From: Dyadobacter jejuensis
GTDB taxonomy: Bacteria; Bacteroidota; Bacteroidia; Cytophagales; Spirosomataceae
NCBI RefSeq assembly: GCF_003149085.1
Contig: NZ_QGDT01000004.1
Location: forward strand, 1 to 64,000
DNA: 64,000 nt
Direction: 5' to 3'
The number at the start of each line of letters is the position of its first letter. Within the stretch, counting starts at the first letter, position 1. Of the stretch, positions 1-9,548 are shown in pieces. Position numbers and translations under genes: made by a program. A model generated the notes under the pieces. It saw only the letters and a program-made list of their open reading frames with translations, did not search any database and was not told the origin of the DNA.

Positions 1-505
1 TAAATTCCTCCCAGAGGTCGGAAGCCTTGACAGAACCAAAGAATAAACTGAATAGGCAGTTGAAAAAGAAAAAAAATAATATTTTGGTCCTATAAAGAGG
101 GAGTATCATAATATGTGACTCTCCGACAGGTTGGGTCCAAAACGAGCCAGTTTTCATCCACATATTTTCAGCTTTGGGATCATCATTGTGAATCATCCCC
201 TTTATAACCACAGCTCTATAGGTGACATTATGAATATGTGGCGGTGATGAAAAGCCGTCGGTAAATTTTGCTAAAAAACCTGTGGCTATCTCTCCTTTTC
301 GATCTCCCCAAATGGTACCAGCTTGAGGGCTTTGCTCCCCTCTTGCTGGGTTTAATTTTTCCCATACAATTTCAGAACTTAATACTACCTTATTAGTTGG
401 ATTTTTGTTCTCTGTGAAATCGAGAGCCTGCTGTTTCCTATTGGGATTCATACAGGAAATCAAGCCTCCTAAAATAATAAGGATATTGATACTGGTTTTT
501 GTCAT
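1..505 (-). CDS. Cupin-fold lipoprotein, DUF4437-like (partial, cut by window edge)
   Basis: Reading the minus strand from an ATG at 505 gives an open frame running off the window. The N-terminus is a lipoprotein signal with lipobox LISC (Cys18), so the protein is probably exported and lipidated. Residues around 50-130 contain [29 protein letters not shown] and [10 protein letters not shown], a pattern I recognise from DUF4437/ChrR-type cupins, in which histidines bind a metal; its function is unknown. After GESHI the sequence stops resembling the family and becomes Phe/Leu-rich, coinciding with A-rich homopolymers at about 61-78 on the plus strand. A frameshift there, natural or from sequencing, is possible. 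Family call fairly sure for the first 130 residues, unsure for the rest. Confidence 0.6.
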   Translation of the reverse strand, partial: MTKTSINILIILGGLISCMNPNRKQQALDFTENKNPTNKVVLSSEIVWEKLNPARGEQSPQAGTIWGDRKGEIATGFLAKFTDGFSSPPHIHNVTYRAVVIKGMIHNDDPKAENMWMKTGSFWTQPVGESHIMILPLYRTKILFFFFFNCLFSLFFGSVKASDLWEEF

Positions 506-1071
506 TACAATTAGGTTAGAGGCAATTAGTCCTCTTATTTATGATGATTGAATAAGTATTAAAAGGGGGGGTAAGTGCTTGCTATATTTCTTTTATAGAT
601 CCATTTATTTTTCTGCTTGCAGAAAATCCCATGGCTTAAAGCCTGTTTAAATTTTATTGATTGAATGGTTTATCGCATAGGTTTTGAGCGAAACAAGGTA
701 AATTTTGCAGGGATAGCCTTAGCTATCGTGCGACGAACCGTCACGAAAAACTTAACACAGCGACCGACGCTCGCCTGTAGCCCAATTACAGCCTAAACTA
801 TCAATTGATTTTTTAAACAAGCTCTCATACAACTATAAAAATTATAGTTGCAAAACTATGCATAGCCGTTTAACTATACAATAACGGTCAAATATGATAG
901 TATATATTTGATGAAATGATAGGAGTCAAAATACTTCCCGGTAAGGAGAAAATATATGCGTGCGGTGCAAGCTCGACCATGGGAATGATTGGACGGGAGT
1001 ACGCCGCACCCTTTAACCGGAATATATACTTTTTATCAATTAGCAGCATGCTCCTCAAATAACTAAGGGGC
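506..1071. other. Gene-poor intergenic region with palindromes
   Basis: About 570 bases between the cupin lipoprotein gene and the glgX terminator with no convincing gene. It contains the MITE-like unit described separately (638-824), a perfect 9-bp inverted repeat with a 3-base loop (CAACTATAA at 830-838, TTATAGTTG at 842-850), and a 7-bp inverted repeat (CAAATAT at 889-895, ATATTTG at 904-910) which also includes a TATATTTG promoter-like octamer at 903-910. Short ORFs on both strands here look like chance. Confidence 0.6.
638..824. mobile_element. MITE-like palindromic element (candidate)
   Basis: Two ends face each other as imperfect terminal inverted repeats: AAGCCTGTTTAAA at about 639-651 and, read on the opposite strand from about 823, AGCTTGTTTAAA, each followed by an AT-rich stretch containing ATTGAT. 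The 187-base unit is non-coding and has an internal hairpin (GATAG at 712-716, CTATC). This is the layout of a miniature inverted-repeat element, but I see no clear target-site duplication and no second copy in the window. Confidence 0.4.
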
Positions 1072-1104
1072 AAAAAAAGTGACTGCCTTAAGGAAGACAG
1101 CCAC
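1072..1104 (-). terminator. Intrinsic terminator of glgX
   Basis: On the minus strand a hairpin (GTGGCTGTC pairing imperfectly with GGCAGTCAC around a short TTCCTTAA loop) is followed by seven T residues. It lies 10 bases beyond the glgX stop codon. Confidence 0.65.
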
Positions 1105-1113
1105 TGTGTATAT

Positions 1114-3282
1114 TTATGAAATGGAGCTGGTGAGAACGATAATGGACCTGCCGGGGACTTCTAGTATTGACCCTGCGGTCATCTTTATTTCCTGCTTGCC
1201 TACCAGTGCTTCTTGCGTATCAATCACCTTATGCCATACATTACCCTCCCGCACGTTAGGTACGGTATAGTTCACTGGCTCATAATGGGCATTAAAGAGA
1301 ATATAGAAGCTATCATCCGCAATTTCCGTTCCATCCTCGCTCCGGCATCGGATGCCCTTTCCATTGAGGTAAACGCCCAAAGACTTGGCAAAGTCGTGTT
1401 CCCAGTTTTCATCGGTCATCAGGTTGCCATCGGGCAGGTACCAGCGGATGTCCTCCAGCTCTGAGCCTTCGAGCGGGATGCCTTGGAACCACCTTTTACG
1501 TTTAAAAGAGGGGTGGAGTTTGGTGAATTGGATTAATTCCCGGGAATAGCGTAGCAGGGACTCGTCGACGGTATTCCAGTCGATCCAGGATATCTCGTTA
1601 TCCTGGCAATAAGCGTTGTTATTGCCTTGTTGGGTCTTGCCCAGCTCGTCGCCTGCTACGAGCATGGGTACCCCTTGGGAGAGAAACAAGGTGGTCAGGA
1701 AGTTGCGTTTCTGGCGGTTTCTCAACCTGATCACTTCTGGGTTGTCGCTGGGGCCTTCCTCTCCACAATTCCACGAATTATTATCATTGGCTCCATCGCG
1801 GTTGCCTTCCCCATTGGCTTCATTATGCTTGTCATTATAGCTCACCAGATCGTTGAGCGTAAACCCATCATGAACCGTCACCATGTTGATGCTGGCCGTA
1901 GGGCTACGGTAGCCTCCTTGGTATAGATCGGCGCTTCCAGTAAATCTTTTAGCGAACTCGGCTAATTTGCTATCTGCACCCCGCCAAAAGTCCCGAACAC
2001 AGTCGCGGTACATGCCGTTCCATTCGGCCCATCCCACCGGGAACTTGCCCACCATATAGCCGTCTTCATGGATGTCCCAAGGTTCGGCGATCAACTTTAC
2101 CTGCGAAATAATGGGGTCCTGATGAATGATATTGAAAAATGAGCTGAGTGTGTCCGTTTCATGTAGTGAGCGAGCCAAAGAAGAGGCCAGGTCGAAGCGG
2201 AAACCATCGACTTGCATTTCGGTAATCCAGTACCTCAGGCTGTCCATTACCAGTCCGAGTACATAGGGTAGGCGGGTATTGAGGGTGTTGCCCGTTCCCG
2301 TATAATCGACATAATAACGGGGATCTTCCTGACTCAATCGGTAATAAGCCGGATTGTCGATTCCCTTGAAGGAAAGTGTGGGGCCTAGGTGGTTGCCTTC
2401 GGCAGTATGGTTGTATACTACATCGAGTATTACTTCAATACCGGCTTCATGTAGGGCTTTGACCATGCTTTTGAATTCATGAACCTGTTGCCCATGCGAG
2501 CCCGAAGCACTGTAACGCACATCTGGAGCAAAAAAACCGAGGGTATTATAGCCCCAATAGTTGGTGAGGCCTTGATCTACCAGATGTCGGTCGCTCACGA
2601 AATGATGTATGGGCATTAACTCAACGGTGGTAATTCCTAACGATAGTAGATAGTCGACCATAACCGGGTGCGCCAGACCTGCATAAGTTCCCCGGATGTC
2701 CTCAGGGATGCCGGGATGTTGGTAGGTCAGTCCTTTTACATGCGCTTCATAGATAACCGTATCGTGATAGGGTATCTTAGGGTGGCGAGCCTGGCCCCAA
2801 TCAAAATGCGGGTCGACCACCACCGACTTAGGCATAAAGGGCGCACTATCCGTTTCGCTAAAACTATAGTCCTCTTCGCTATGGCCTATTTGATACCCAA
2901 AAAGGGCGTCGTCCCAGGCAATGGTCCCCGAAATCGCCTTGGCGTAAGGGTCAATCAGCAATTTGTTGACATTGAATCGGAGGCCTTTTTCTGGTGCATA
3001 GGGGCCATCGATCCTATAACCGTAGAGTTGCCCTGGCCGAATGCCCGGAAGATAGCAGTGCCATATATGGTGGGTGACCTCTTCTATTCTGACCACGAAC
3101 TCCTCTTGGTTGTCGGAGTCGTATAGGCAGAGCATCACTGCGCTCGCATTTTCTGAGAATAGGGCAAAATTCACCCCTTCCCCATCCCAATGTGCTCCTA
3201 ATGGATAGGGTTTTCCCGGCCAGACGCTCCGCTCCATTCCGGGGGCTGTACATTGAATTTTATTGGCAATAGGTGTCTCCAT
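1114..3282 (-). CDS. glgX: Glycogen debranching enzyme GlgX (isoamylase type, GH13)
   Basis: Hydrolyses alpha-1,6 branch points of glycogen or limit dextrins in the cytoplasm. The 722-residue protein has the usual order: an N-terminal CBM48-type domain (PLGAHWDGEGVNFALFSENA, about residues 27-46), then the GH13 barrel. All four conserved regions are visible: DVVYNH near residue 287, GFRFDLAS near 358 with the nucleophile Asp, IAEPWD near 396 with the acid/base Glu, and VHDGF near 470. Length matches GlgX/TreX enzymes. There is no signal peptide. The ATG is preceded by A/T-rich DNA, as is normal in Bacteroidota. It has its own terminator, and the neighbouring genes are on the opposite strand or unrelated, so it appears to be monocistronic. 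Confidence 0.93.
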   Translation of the reverse strand: METPIANKIQCTAPGMERSVWPGKPYPLGAHWDGEGVNFALFSENASAVMLCLYDSDNQEEFVVRIEEVTHHIWHCYLPGIRPGQLYGYRIDGPYAPEKGLRFNVNKLLIDPYAKAISGTIAWDDALFGYQIGHSEEDYSFSETDSAPFMPKSVVVDPHFDWGQARHPKIPYHDTVIYEAHVKGLTYQHPGIPEDIRGTYAGLAHPVMVDYLLSLGITTVELMPIHHFVSDRHLVDQGLTNYWGYNTLGFFAPDVRYSASGSHGQQVHEFKSMVKALHEAGIEVILDVVYNHTAEGNHLGPTLSFKGIDNPAYYRLSQEDPRYYVDYTGTGNTLNTRLPYVLGLVMDSLRYWITEMQVDGFRFDLASSLARSLHETDTLSSFFNIIHQDPIISQVKLIAEPWDIHEDGYMVGKFPVGWAEWNGMYRDCVRDFWRGADSKLAEFAKRFTGSADLYQGGYRSPTASINMVTVHDGFTLNDLVSYNDKHNEANGEGNRDGANDNNSWNCGEEGPSDNPEVIRLRNRQKRNFLTTLFLSQGVPMLVAGDELGKTQQGNNNAYCQDNEISWIDWNTVDESLLRYSRELIQFTKLHPSFKRKRWFQGIPLEGSELEDIRWYLPDGNLMTDENWEHDFAKSLGVYLNGKGIRCRSEDGTEIADDSFYILFNAHYEPVNYTVPNVREGNVWHKVIDTQEALVGKQEIKMTAGSILEVPGRSIIVLTSSIS

Positions 3283-3494
3283 AAATATTTATGTTCAAAA
3301 GGTATAGGCTATAGGGGCGTAGTATAATTTCTGTGCCACTTTCGAAGTGGGTGGGGGAGGCAAATCAAAGGGGTGGAACAGTTTTTTAATTTGGATCTAA
3401 TGATGAATCTATTGCGCAGTTAAGATAAGCTTACGGGGAGGCCGATTGGACCCCACATATCGATTTGGTTATAAAATGAACCCCTATAAAAATC

Positions 3495-3695
3495 ATGAAT
3501 ATGGAACAGGAAAAATTTAAGGAAGGAGATTGGGTGAAACAGGTGCGTGGTACCCAGGCCATGACGGTCCTCGGTTATGTAGAGGATGGTCAGGAAGGGG
3601 CAGGGCGGCGGGTTATATGCTCCCTGAACGATTCGGAGGGGCAGCCGATTGAGGAAGTTTATCAAGAGCAGGAACTGGAATTAATGAATAATTAA
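3495..3695 (+). CDS. Small DUF2158 (YodC-like) protein
   Basis: A 66-residue protein. FKEGDWVKQV, MTVLGYV, VICSLND and the acidic end follow the DUF2158/YodC pattern (FxxGDxVxLKSGGPxMTV...VxCxW), a small beta-barrel fold of unknown function. No signal peptide. ATG at 3495; a second in-frame ATG two codons on (3501) is equally possible. The gene ends 8 bases before the next, so the two are probably co-transcribed up to the terminator at 4352. Confidence 0.7.
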   Translation: MNMEQEKFKEGDWVKQVRGTQAMTVLGYVEDGQEGAGRRVICSLNDSEGQPIEEVYQEQELELMNN

Positions 3696-3703
3696 GAAAT
3701 ACT

Positions 3704-4312
3704 ATGAAGGAACATAATGAAACCGGTACCGTCCCTGCTCAATGCACGGGGCAGGAGATTGTGGCCCAAACGACGCGTAGCTTTGAATCGGTAGAGGCGG
3801 CCATTACCATGTTCGAGTTGGCGAGCCATCGGTTGCTCGATGTCAATAACTGGAATAAACTTACCCAGCAGCCCTTAGTTGATTTTCAGGTGACCGATGC
3901 CCAGGGGAACCCCCTGTCGCAGTCGGTGGAGGAGGGAAATTGTTTGAGCATCGATATACCCGGCCCAGGTACCGCAACGGGCGAGGGAAGAGATTGGGTG
4001 AGTGTGGAGCTGGTAAAAGAATATGTAGCGCCCAACGTGGACAGTATAGGGATGATGGTGCGGCCGATGGCCAACCCTACCAATGACGATACGGCGGTGG
4101 CGCATTTCTATAGCCCCGAGTCTACCAGTAGTTTTACCATTACCCGAGAGGGGACTAGAATAACTGCGGCCATCTACGACAAAAATATTAGCCTCAATAA
4201 AACTTCGGAGAACGTTACCGATGAGCTACGCAATAGGCTAGTCGGGATGGTGGGGATGGCGTTTTACTCGAAATGGGAATGGCAAAAATTGACGGACGGA
4301 CTGTTGAGTTGA
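3704..4312 (+). CDS. Conserved hypothetical protein, 202 aa
   Basis: I do not recognise a family. The protein has no signal peptide and no membrane segment. It is acidic, begins with a polar stretch (EHNETGTVPAQ), has a predicted helical section (residues 25-55) and then alternating strand-like segments. Codon use resembles the neighbours and the frame is clean, so it is likely a real gene. It follows the DUF2158 gene by 8 bases and is followed by a strong terminator, forming a two-gene unit. Confidence 0.6.
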   Translation: MKEHNETGTVPAQCTGQEIVAQTTRSFESVEAAITMFELASHRLLDVNNWNKLTQQPLVDFQVTDAQGNPLSQSVEEGNCLSIDIPGPGTATGEGRDWVSVELVKEYVAPNVDSIGMMVRPMANPTNDDTAVAHFYSPESTSSFTITREGTRITAAIYDKNISLNKTSENVTDELRNRLVGMVGMAFYSKWEWQKLTDGLLS

Positions 4313-4351
4313 TTGAGTTGAACCCGTAGAACCATTGTATTGACACAGTAC

Positions 4352-4402
4352 GATCTACCGTGTGTACCGCGACTTTCTGGGTACACACGGTAGATCTTTT
4401 TA
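4352..4402 (+). terminator. Strong intrinsic terminator
   Basis: Perfect 17-bp stem (GATCTACCGTGTGTACC at 4352-4368 with its complement at 4380-4396), 11-base loop, then TTTTTAT. It closes the two-gene unit 3495-4312 and isolates it from the susC promoter. The 281 bases from 4403 to 4683 that follow contain no gene or signal that I can support. Confidence 0.9.
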
Positions 4403-4683
4403 TGTACCCCTAGGTGTCGCCCTGCTTTCAGACGGTCCAATATAAAGGTTGTACGTCCATGGGAGTTCGTGACTTGGGTACGGTTCCTTGGGTTTGGAGA
4501 CCATCTTATGTCCGGCCCGTTTAGGCAGGAATTAGGAATGATATTGGACTGAATGAATAACTTGGTATATGTAGGTTCTTTTAGGAAAAGGACTAATAGC
4601 CATATAAAATATGGCTATTCTGGTATATTATAAGGTTTATTACCGTGGATTTTAGATGCCTTAGCGCTTTGCCAATACTTTTG

Positions 4684-4746
4684 AAAAATAGTATTATAAA
4701 TGCACATGAAAGTAGCAGACTGTGGAAATCCCAAAACTTAATTTTG
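4684..4746 (+). promoter_or_regulatory. Putative AraC-type activator site and promoter of the susC operon
   Basis: First half-site AAAAATAGTAT (core ATAGTAT at 4688-4694), second half-site ATGAAAGTA starting at 4706, exactly 18 bases after the first core. The AGTA elements are 21 bases apart. A perfect Bacteroidota -7 element TAATTTTG lies at 4739-4746, 33 bases after the start of the second half-site. There is no TTTG at the -33 position, which suggests an activator-dependent promoter. The same arrangement recurs at 20767 and 24511. Confidence 0.7.
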
Positions 4747-4785
4747 TAGAAACTTAAAATTATAAAACCTTATAAGCCTAATGTT

Positions 4786-7700
4786 ATGCAAAAGAAAATT
4801 TTATTATATCGTTTTCTTTGTAAGCCTGTTCTTTTTGTCCTTGCCTTACTGACGATTGCTGGTCAACCGGTTTCTGCCCAACAGGCAGGTCGGAGTATAT
4901 CTGGTCAGGTAATGGATGAAAACAACGAGCCGCTACCTGGAGTAAACATCCAATTGAAGGGGACTTTAATTGGTGCGAGTACCAATTCGAACGGAGACTA
5001 CAAGATCAATGTAGCTTCCGATGATGCTACATTGATCTTTTCATTTATTGGTTATGAAAGTCAAGAGATCGTAGTTGGCAATCGTTCTACAATCGACGTG
5101 TCCTTGGTGGCCGATGTATCGGAGCTTAAGGAACTCGTAGTGGTGGGGTATGGAAGCCAGTCGAGAGAGACGGTAACCACCTCCATTTCCAAGTTGGACA
5201 CGAAGGTGTTCGAAAATGTGACTTTTGCCAGTCCTGCCTCCGCTCTTCAAGGGACCATTTCCGGACTTCGGGTTCAGAGTACTTCTGGACAGCCCGGTGC
5301 TTCACCGCGGGTTATCCTACGGGGAGGGACTTCTATAGACAATCCGGACGGTTCCACTCCTTTATATGTAATCGATGGGGTAATCCGCTCGGACATGGAC
5401 AATATCAACACAGCGGATATTGAGTCCATTCAAGTGTTAAAAGATGCAGCCTCTACCTCTATATATGGTGCGAGGGCTTCTAACGGGGTAATTATCGTGG
5501 AGACTAAGTCGGGTAAAGTAGGTACTACCCAAGTGCGTTATAACTACAACCTTACCTCCTCAAAGGTGGGAAATACTTATGATTTGGCTGGTGGAAAGGA
5601 CTTTATCAAATTTATGCGGATGGGGATAGCTGCCAGTGGGGTGAAATCGCCTTCGGTGCTCGACTTCCTTACCCAAGCCAATGCCGGTGGTACAGGCAAC
5701 GACCTCACCAATAATACGGCTTTTACTACCATGTATTTGTCTCCAGACAATAGCTATTTGTTAGACCTGCCAGCCGACCAGTGGGGAGCCATGTGGGAAA
5801 CGACTCCCGATCCCCTGGATCCTACCAAAGATTTGATTTTCAAAGCCACTGATTTTCAGAAAACGGTTTTCCGTCAGGCATATACCCACGATCATAACTT
5901 GAATGTATCGGGTGGTACCGAAAAAGTAAAATATAGCATGGGCTTAGGCTACTTAAACAGCCAAGGTATTGCCATAAATACGGATTATAAAAGACTTACC
6001 CTGAATTTGAATGGGGATGTACAGGTTTCTAAAAAGCTAAACTTCTTTGGACGTCTGAATTATGCCAATGTAGACGATAACCAGGTTCCGAATGTAGGGG
6101 TAGTGTTTAAAAATAATATCAATACGGCCCAAACCTCTAAATACCAATTTGAGGATGGCAGTCTCGCTCCTGGACGTTTATTCACCAACGGTAACCCTGC
6201 TTATTATATTAGTCGCTACGACTCTGAGCGGATTCGCAACAATTATATGGTTGTGGTAGGTTCAAAACTGGATATACTTCCTGGTTTGACCTTTAGGCCA
6301 CAGCTCTCCTTAATCAATAATACCTTCTCGACTAGGAATTTCTTGAAATCCTATCTGAATGGTCCTTTGGTATTGAACGAAAACCGGGAATCCACTACCT
6401 CGCAGATTTCCCAGGTGCAACATCAGGCAGATGCCGTACTGAATTATTCCAAAACCTTTGGCAATAGCCATAACCTAGATGCTACACTCGGTTATTCTTA
6501 CTTTAAAACCTTCAATAAAGATTTGACGGCGGTGGGTAGAAATGCCGGTACCGACCTGATCCCCACTTTGAATGCTTCTGCTACACCTTGGAGCGTTACT
6601 GGATCCGAATCGGAGCAATTGCTATATGGTTATTTTGGTCGACTCAATTATAACTTCGAACAAAAATACCTTGTCACTGTCAATGCCCGTTACGATGGAG
6701 CGTCCAATCTTGGTGCCGATTATAAATGGGGTTTCTTTCCAGGGGTATCCTTGGGCTGGAACTTGCACCGTGAAGCTTTTTGGGATATGATGCCAGCGAG
6801 CATTTCTAATTTGAAGCTTCGTGGAAGTTACGGGGTCAATGGTAATATCAGCGGACTCGGAAACTATCAGGCTCAAGGATCTTACGCAGTAGGTGAGCGT
6901 TATAATGGAGCTGCGGCCATCTATAATACCGATTTGGCCAACCCTGCCTTGCAATGGGAGAAGTCCAAAACGCTAAACTTCGGGTTTGATCTAGGGTTGT
7001 TCCAAAACCGAGTGACGGCTGCGGTGGATGTTTATAGAAGAGTTACCGACAACTTGTTGACCAGCTTAGCCCTACCTCGTTCCACAGGTTTTACCAGCAT
7101 TCTTACCAATTTGGGGAGTCTAGAGAACAAAGGTTTAGATTTGGAAGTGAGTGCGCGTTTACTCCCAGCAACTTCGGATGTACAGTGGACTGCCGCCTTC
7201 AATGCCAGTTATGTAAAAATGAAAATCCTTCAATTGCCTGAAAATGGTATTGAGAATAATAGAATTGGTGGATTCAATGTATGGGACGAAGCCACAAACT
7301 CTTACCAGTGGAAAGGTGGGTTGCAAGAAGGGGGTACTATCGGCGATATGTATGCCTATAAGCAGCTGAGTATCTATGCTACTGACGAAGAGGCTGCGGC
7401 TGGTCCTGTGGATATGCTCGTAGTAGGTGCCGACAAAACCAAACATGGTGGCGACGTGAACTGGCAAGATACCGATGGGAATGGCATCATCGACAGCCAG
7501 GACCGCGTATATATGGGTAACCCTTATCCAACTTGGACCGGAGGACTTACCAACCGCCTGAACTACAAAGGATTTGGTTTTACCGTCCGCATGGACTATA
7601 CCACGGGTCATATGATCTATAACGAAACCAAAGCAAGGGTGTTAGGGAACTTCTCAGGACAGAATGCGATATCCGCTGCCGTGACCAGATCGTGGCAGAA

Positions 7701-8019
7701 CCAAGGGGATATCACCGATATACCTCGCTACTACTGGGCCGATCAGAATCAGAAATCTAACCTTTACAGGGGTAATTCTAACTATTACGAAAAAGGCGAT
7801 TTTCTATGCCTAAGGGAGATTTCATTGTCCTATATGTTGCCTGAAAGCATAGCCAACAAATTAAAAATGAGCAATGTGAGGTTTCATGCTACAGCCAATA
7901 ACCTAAAGTACTTTACCAAATTTACGGGTCTGAATCCCGAAGAAGGGGGTACCGATACGGGTCGTTTCCCAATGCCTAGAAACTTCATTTTTGGATTGCA
8001 ATTGACTCCTTCGTTTTAA
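4786..8019 (+). CDS. SusC/RagA-family TonB-dependent outer-membrane transporter
   Basis: Imports oligosaccharide-type ligands across the outer membrane together with the adjacent SusD partner. The 1077 residues comprise a signal peptide ending near AQQ (about residue 33), a carboxypeptidase-regulatory-like domain (about 38-115, SGQVMDENNEPLPGVNI), the TonB-dependent plug domain (about 125-240, with VVVGYGSQ, ALQGTISGLRVQ, PLYVIDGV and ASTSIYGARASNGVI), and a beta barrel ending in aromatic LQLTPSF. Start ATG at 4786. It is the first gene after the regulated promoter and is followed by susD after 29 bases. The transported substrate cannot be told from sequence. Confidence 0.95.
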   Translation: MQKKILLYRFLCKPVLFVLALLTIAGQPVSAQQAGRSISGQVMDENNEPLPGVNIQLKGTLIGASTNSNGDYKINVASDDATLIFSFIGYESQEIVVGNRSTIDVSLVADVSELKELVVVGYGSQSRETVTTSISKLDTKVFENVTFASPASALQGTISGLRVQSTSGQPGASPRVILRGGTSIDNPDGSTPLYVIDGVIRSDMDNINTADIESIQVLKDAASTSIYGARASNGVIIVETKSGKVGTTQVRYNYNLTSSKVGNTYDLAGGKDFIKFMRMGIAASGVKSPSVLDFLTQANAGGTGNDLTNNTAFTTMYLSPDNSYLLDLPADQWGAMWETTPDPLDPTKDLIFKATDFQKTVFRQAYTHDHNLNVSGGTEKVKYSMGLGYLNSQGIAINTDYKRLTLNLNGDVQVSKKLNFFGRLNYANVDDNQVPNVGVVFKNNINTAQTSKYQFEDGSLAPGRLFTNGNPAYYISRYDSERIRNNYMVVVGSKLDILPGLTFRPQLSLINNTFSTRNFLKSYLNGPLVLNENRESTTSQISQVQHQADAVLNYSKTFGNSHNLDATLGYSYFKTFNKDLTAVGRNAGTDLIPTLNASATPWSVTGSESEQLLYGYFGRLNYNFEQKYLVTVNARYDGASNLGADYKWGFFPGVSLGWNLHREAFWDMMPASISNLKLRGSYGVNGNISGLGNYQAQGSYAVGERYNGAAAIYNTDLANPALQWEKSKTLNFGFDLGLFQNRVTAAVDVYRRVTDNLLTSLALPRSTGFTSILTNLGSLENKGLDLEVSARLLPATSDVQWTAAFNASYVKMKILQLPENGIENNRIGGFNVWDEATNSYQWKGGLQEGGTIGDMYAYKQLSIYATDEEAAAGPVDMLVVGADKTKHGGDVNWQDTDGNGIIDSQDRVYMGNPYPTWTGGLTNRLNYKGFGFTVRMDYTTGHMIYNETKARVLGNFSGQNAISAAVTRSWQNQGDITDIPRYYWADQNQKSNLYRGNSNYYEKGDFLCLREISLSYMLPESIANKLKMSNVRFHATANNLKYFTKFTGLNPEEGGTDTGRFPMPRNFIFGLQLTPSF

Positions 8020-8048
8020 GAATTACTCAAAATTTAAAAAGTATTAAT

Positions 8049-9527
8049 ATGAAATCCATGATACGAAAACTAATGACAGCCGGTATGGCGGTTGTCATGT
8101 TCTCTGCCTGCACCGATGATCTAACCTTGACACCCATCAGTCAGATTACCAATACTTCATTTTGGAAGTCAGCCGAAGAAGCAGAGGGTGGACTCAACGG
8201 TATGTACGTTCGTTTGCGTACGCAAGCAGCAAACAATATGTTTGTTTGGGGCGAAGCTAGAAGTGAGATTTGGGCACAGAACTTCGGTTTTGACCCTTCT
8301 GCAAACTATTACGCCTTTGCCAACGACCTAAGCCAAGTAAACGCCGGTCCCGATTGGACCACCATGTATTCGGTAGTGCATGATGCCAACCTGATCATTA
8401 AATATGTGCCCGATATCTCGTTTCCTTCCGAATCGGAGAAGAATGAGATTCTAGCCCAGGCGTATGCCACAAGAGCCTTCGTTTATTTTACCATGAGCAA
8501 GGTATGGGGCGACCTTATCCTCATCACCGAACCCACAGAAGGTATTGAGCCCGATAAAATATATCAGGAGAGAGCCACTCAGGCAGAGGTTTTCGCTTTA
8601 ATAAAAGAAGATTTGGAACGCTCCTTGTCACTTTTTGATACTAACGAATTTTCTGAAGGTCGCATTAAATGGTCGGAGCCGGCTGTGAATGCCCTGAAAG
8701 CCGATGTGTACCTATGGTCTGGTAAGAAGCTGGGCGGAGGAGCCGCCGACTTTACCGAGGCCTTGGAGGCTATTTCTGAAGTAGAAAGTAGTGATGTAGA
8801 GCTATTAACAGATTTTAATGACATCTTTAGCTTCACCAATAAGGGCAATAAAGAAGTGATTCTTAGTGTTCGATTTGCGGAAGGGGAGTCCACTACCCGT
8901 ACTGTTTATGGTGGGGTTACCGCCTTGGCCTCGCCTACAGCTCCCTACACCGACCAGAGTGTTATCGATAAGTTATTACCTTATTCTGGTAAAAATGTTT
9001 ACTGGCAACTATCTTCTCTCGTAACCGATCAGTTTTCTGATGAGGACTCTAGGAAAGATGCTAGCTTTATTGAAGTAACACAGACTAGAGATGGGGTTAC
9101 GAGCCTGCTCTACAACATCGATCAGAAATGGCCAGGAGTGATCAGTGGTGGGGTACGGGTAATGTACGACGACTTTATTGTTTACCGCTATGCCGATGTA
9201 GTCCTGATGAAAGCAGAAGCTCAAAATGCCCTAGGACAAGACCCTTCGGAGGCTATCAACCTGATCAGAAAAAGAGCCTATGGCGAAAACTATGAGGCAC
9301 ATACCTTCGTGAGTAGTACGCAAGAAGAAAATGATGAGGTTATTCTACAAGAGCGACTCTTCGAATTCCTACAAGAAGGCAAGCGTTGGTACGACTTAGT
9401 ACGGTTCGACAAGGCCCTACAAAAGGTACCTTCTTTGGAAGGGAAGACTCAAAATGACCTACTTTTCCCATTAAGTGAGACGATCCTTAGTTTGGAGCCC
9501 CTTATTGAACAGAATCCTGGGTATTGA
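8049..9527 (+). CDS. SusD/RagB-family surface glycan-binding lipoprotein
   Basis: Caps the SusC barrel and binds the ligand at the cell surface. The 492 residues begin with a lipoprotein signal (lipobox FSAC, Cys about residue 21). The N-terminal SusD signature TNTSFWKSAEEAEGGLNGMY follows, then tetratricopeptide-like helices (AYATRAFVYFTMSKVWG) and the C-terminal RagB part (LIRKRAYG, ERLFEFLQEGKRWYDLVRF). Length is typical. It lies between susC and the propeller glycosidase-like gene, with spacings of 29 and 21 bases. Confidence 0.95.
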   Translation: MKSMIRKLMTAGMAVVMFSACTDDLTLTPISQITNTSFWKSAEEAEGGLNGMYVRLRTQAANNMFVWGEARSEIWAQNFGFDPSANYYAFANDLSQVNAGPDWTTMYSVVHDANLIIKYVPDISFPSESEKNEILAQAYATRAFVYFTMSKVWGDLILITEPTEGIEPDKIYQERATQAEVFALIKEDLERSLSLFDTNEFSEGRIKWSEPAVNALKADVYLWSGKKLGGGAADFTEALEAISEVESSDVELLTDFNDIFSFTNKGNKEVILSVRFAEGESTTRTVYGGVTALASPTAPYTDQSVIDKLLPYSGKNVYWQLSSLVTDQFSDEDSRKDASFIEVTQTRDGVTSLLYNIDQKWPGVISGGVRVMYDDFIVYRYADVVLMKAEAQNALGQDPSEAINLIRKRAYGENYEAHTFVSSTQEENDEVILQERLFEFLQEGKRWYDLVRFDKALQKVPSLEGKTQNDLLFPLSETILSLEPLIEQNPGY

Positions 9528-9548
9528 TTTTAATTAAATTGATTGCAA

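Noticed and set aside
888-1073. 61-residue minus ORF and a 48-residue plus ORF near 916
   Set aside because: No recognisable family, overlap each other on opposite strands in a palindrome-rich gap, and the promoter-like octamer at 903 is too close for a normal leader.
2668-3126. 152-residue plus ORF inside glgX
   Set aside because: Antisense shadow of a conserved GH13 gene.
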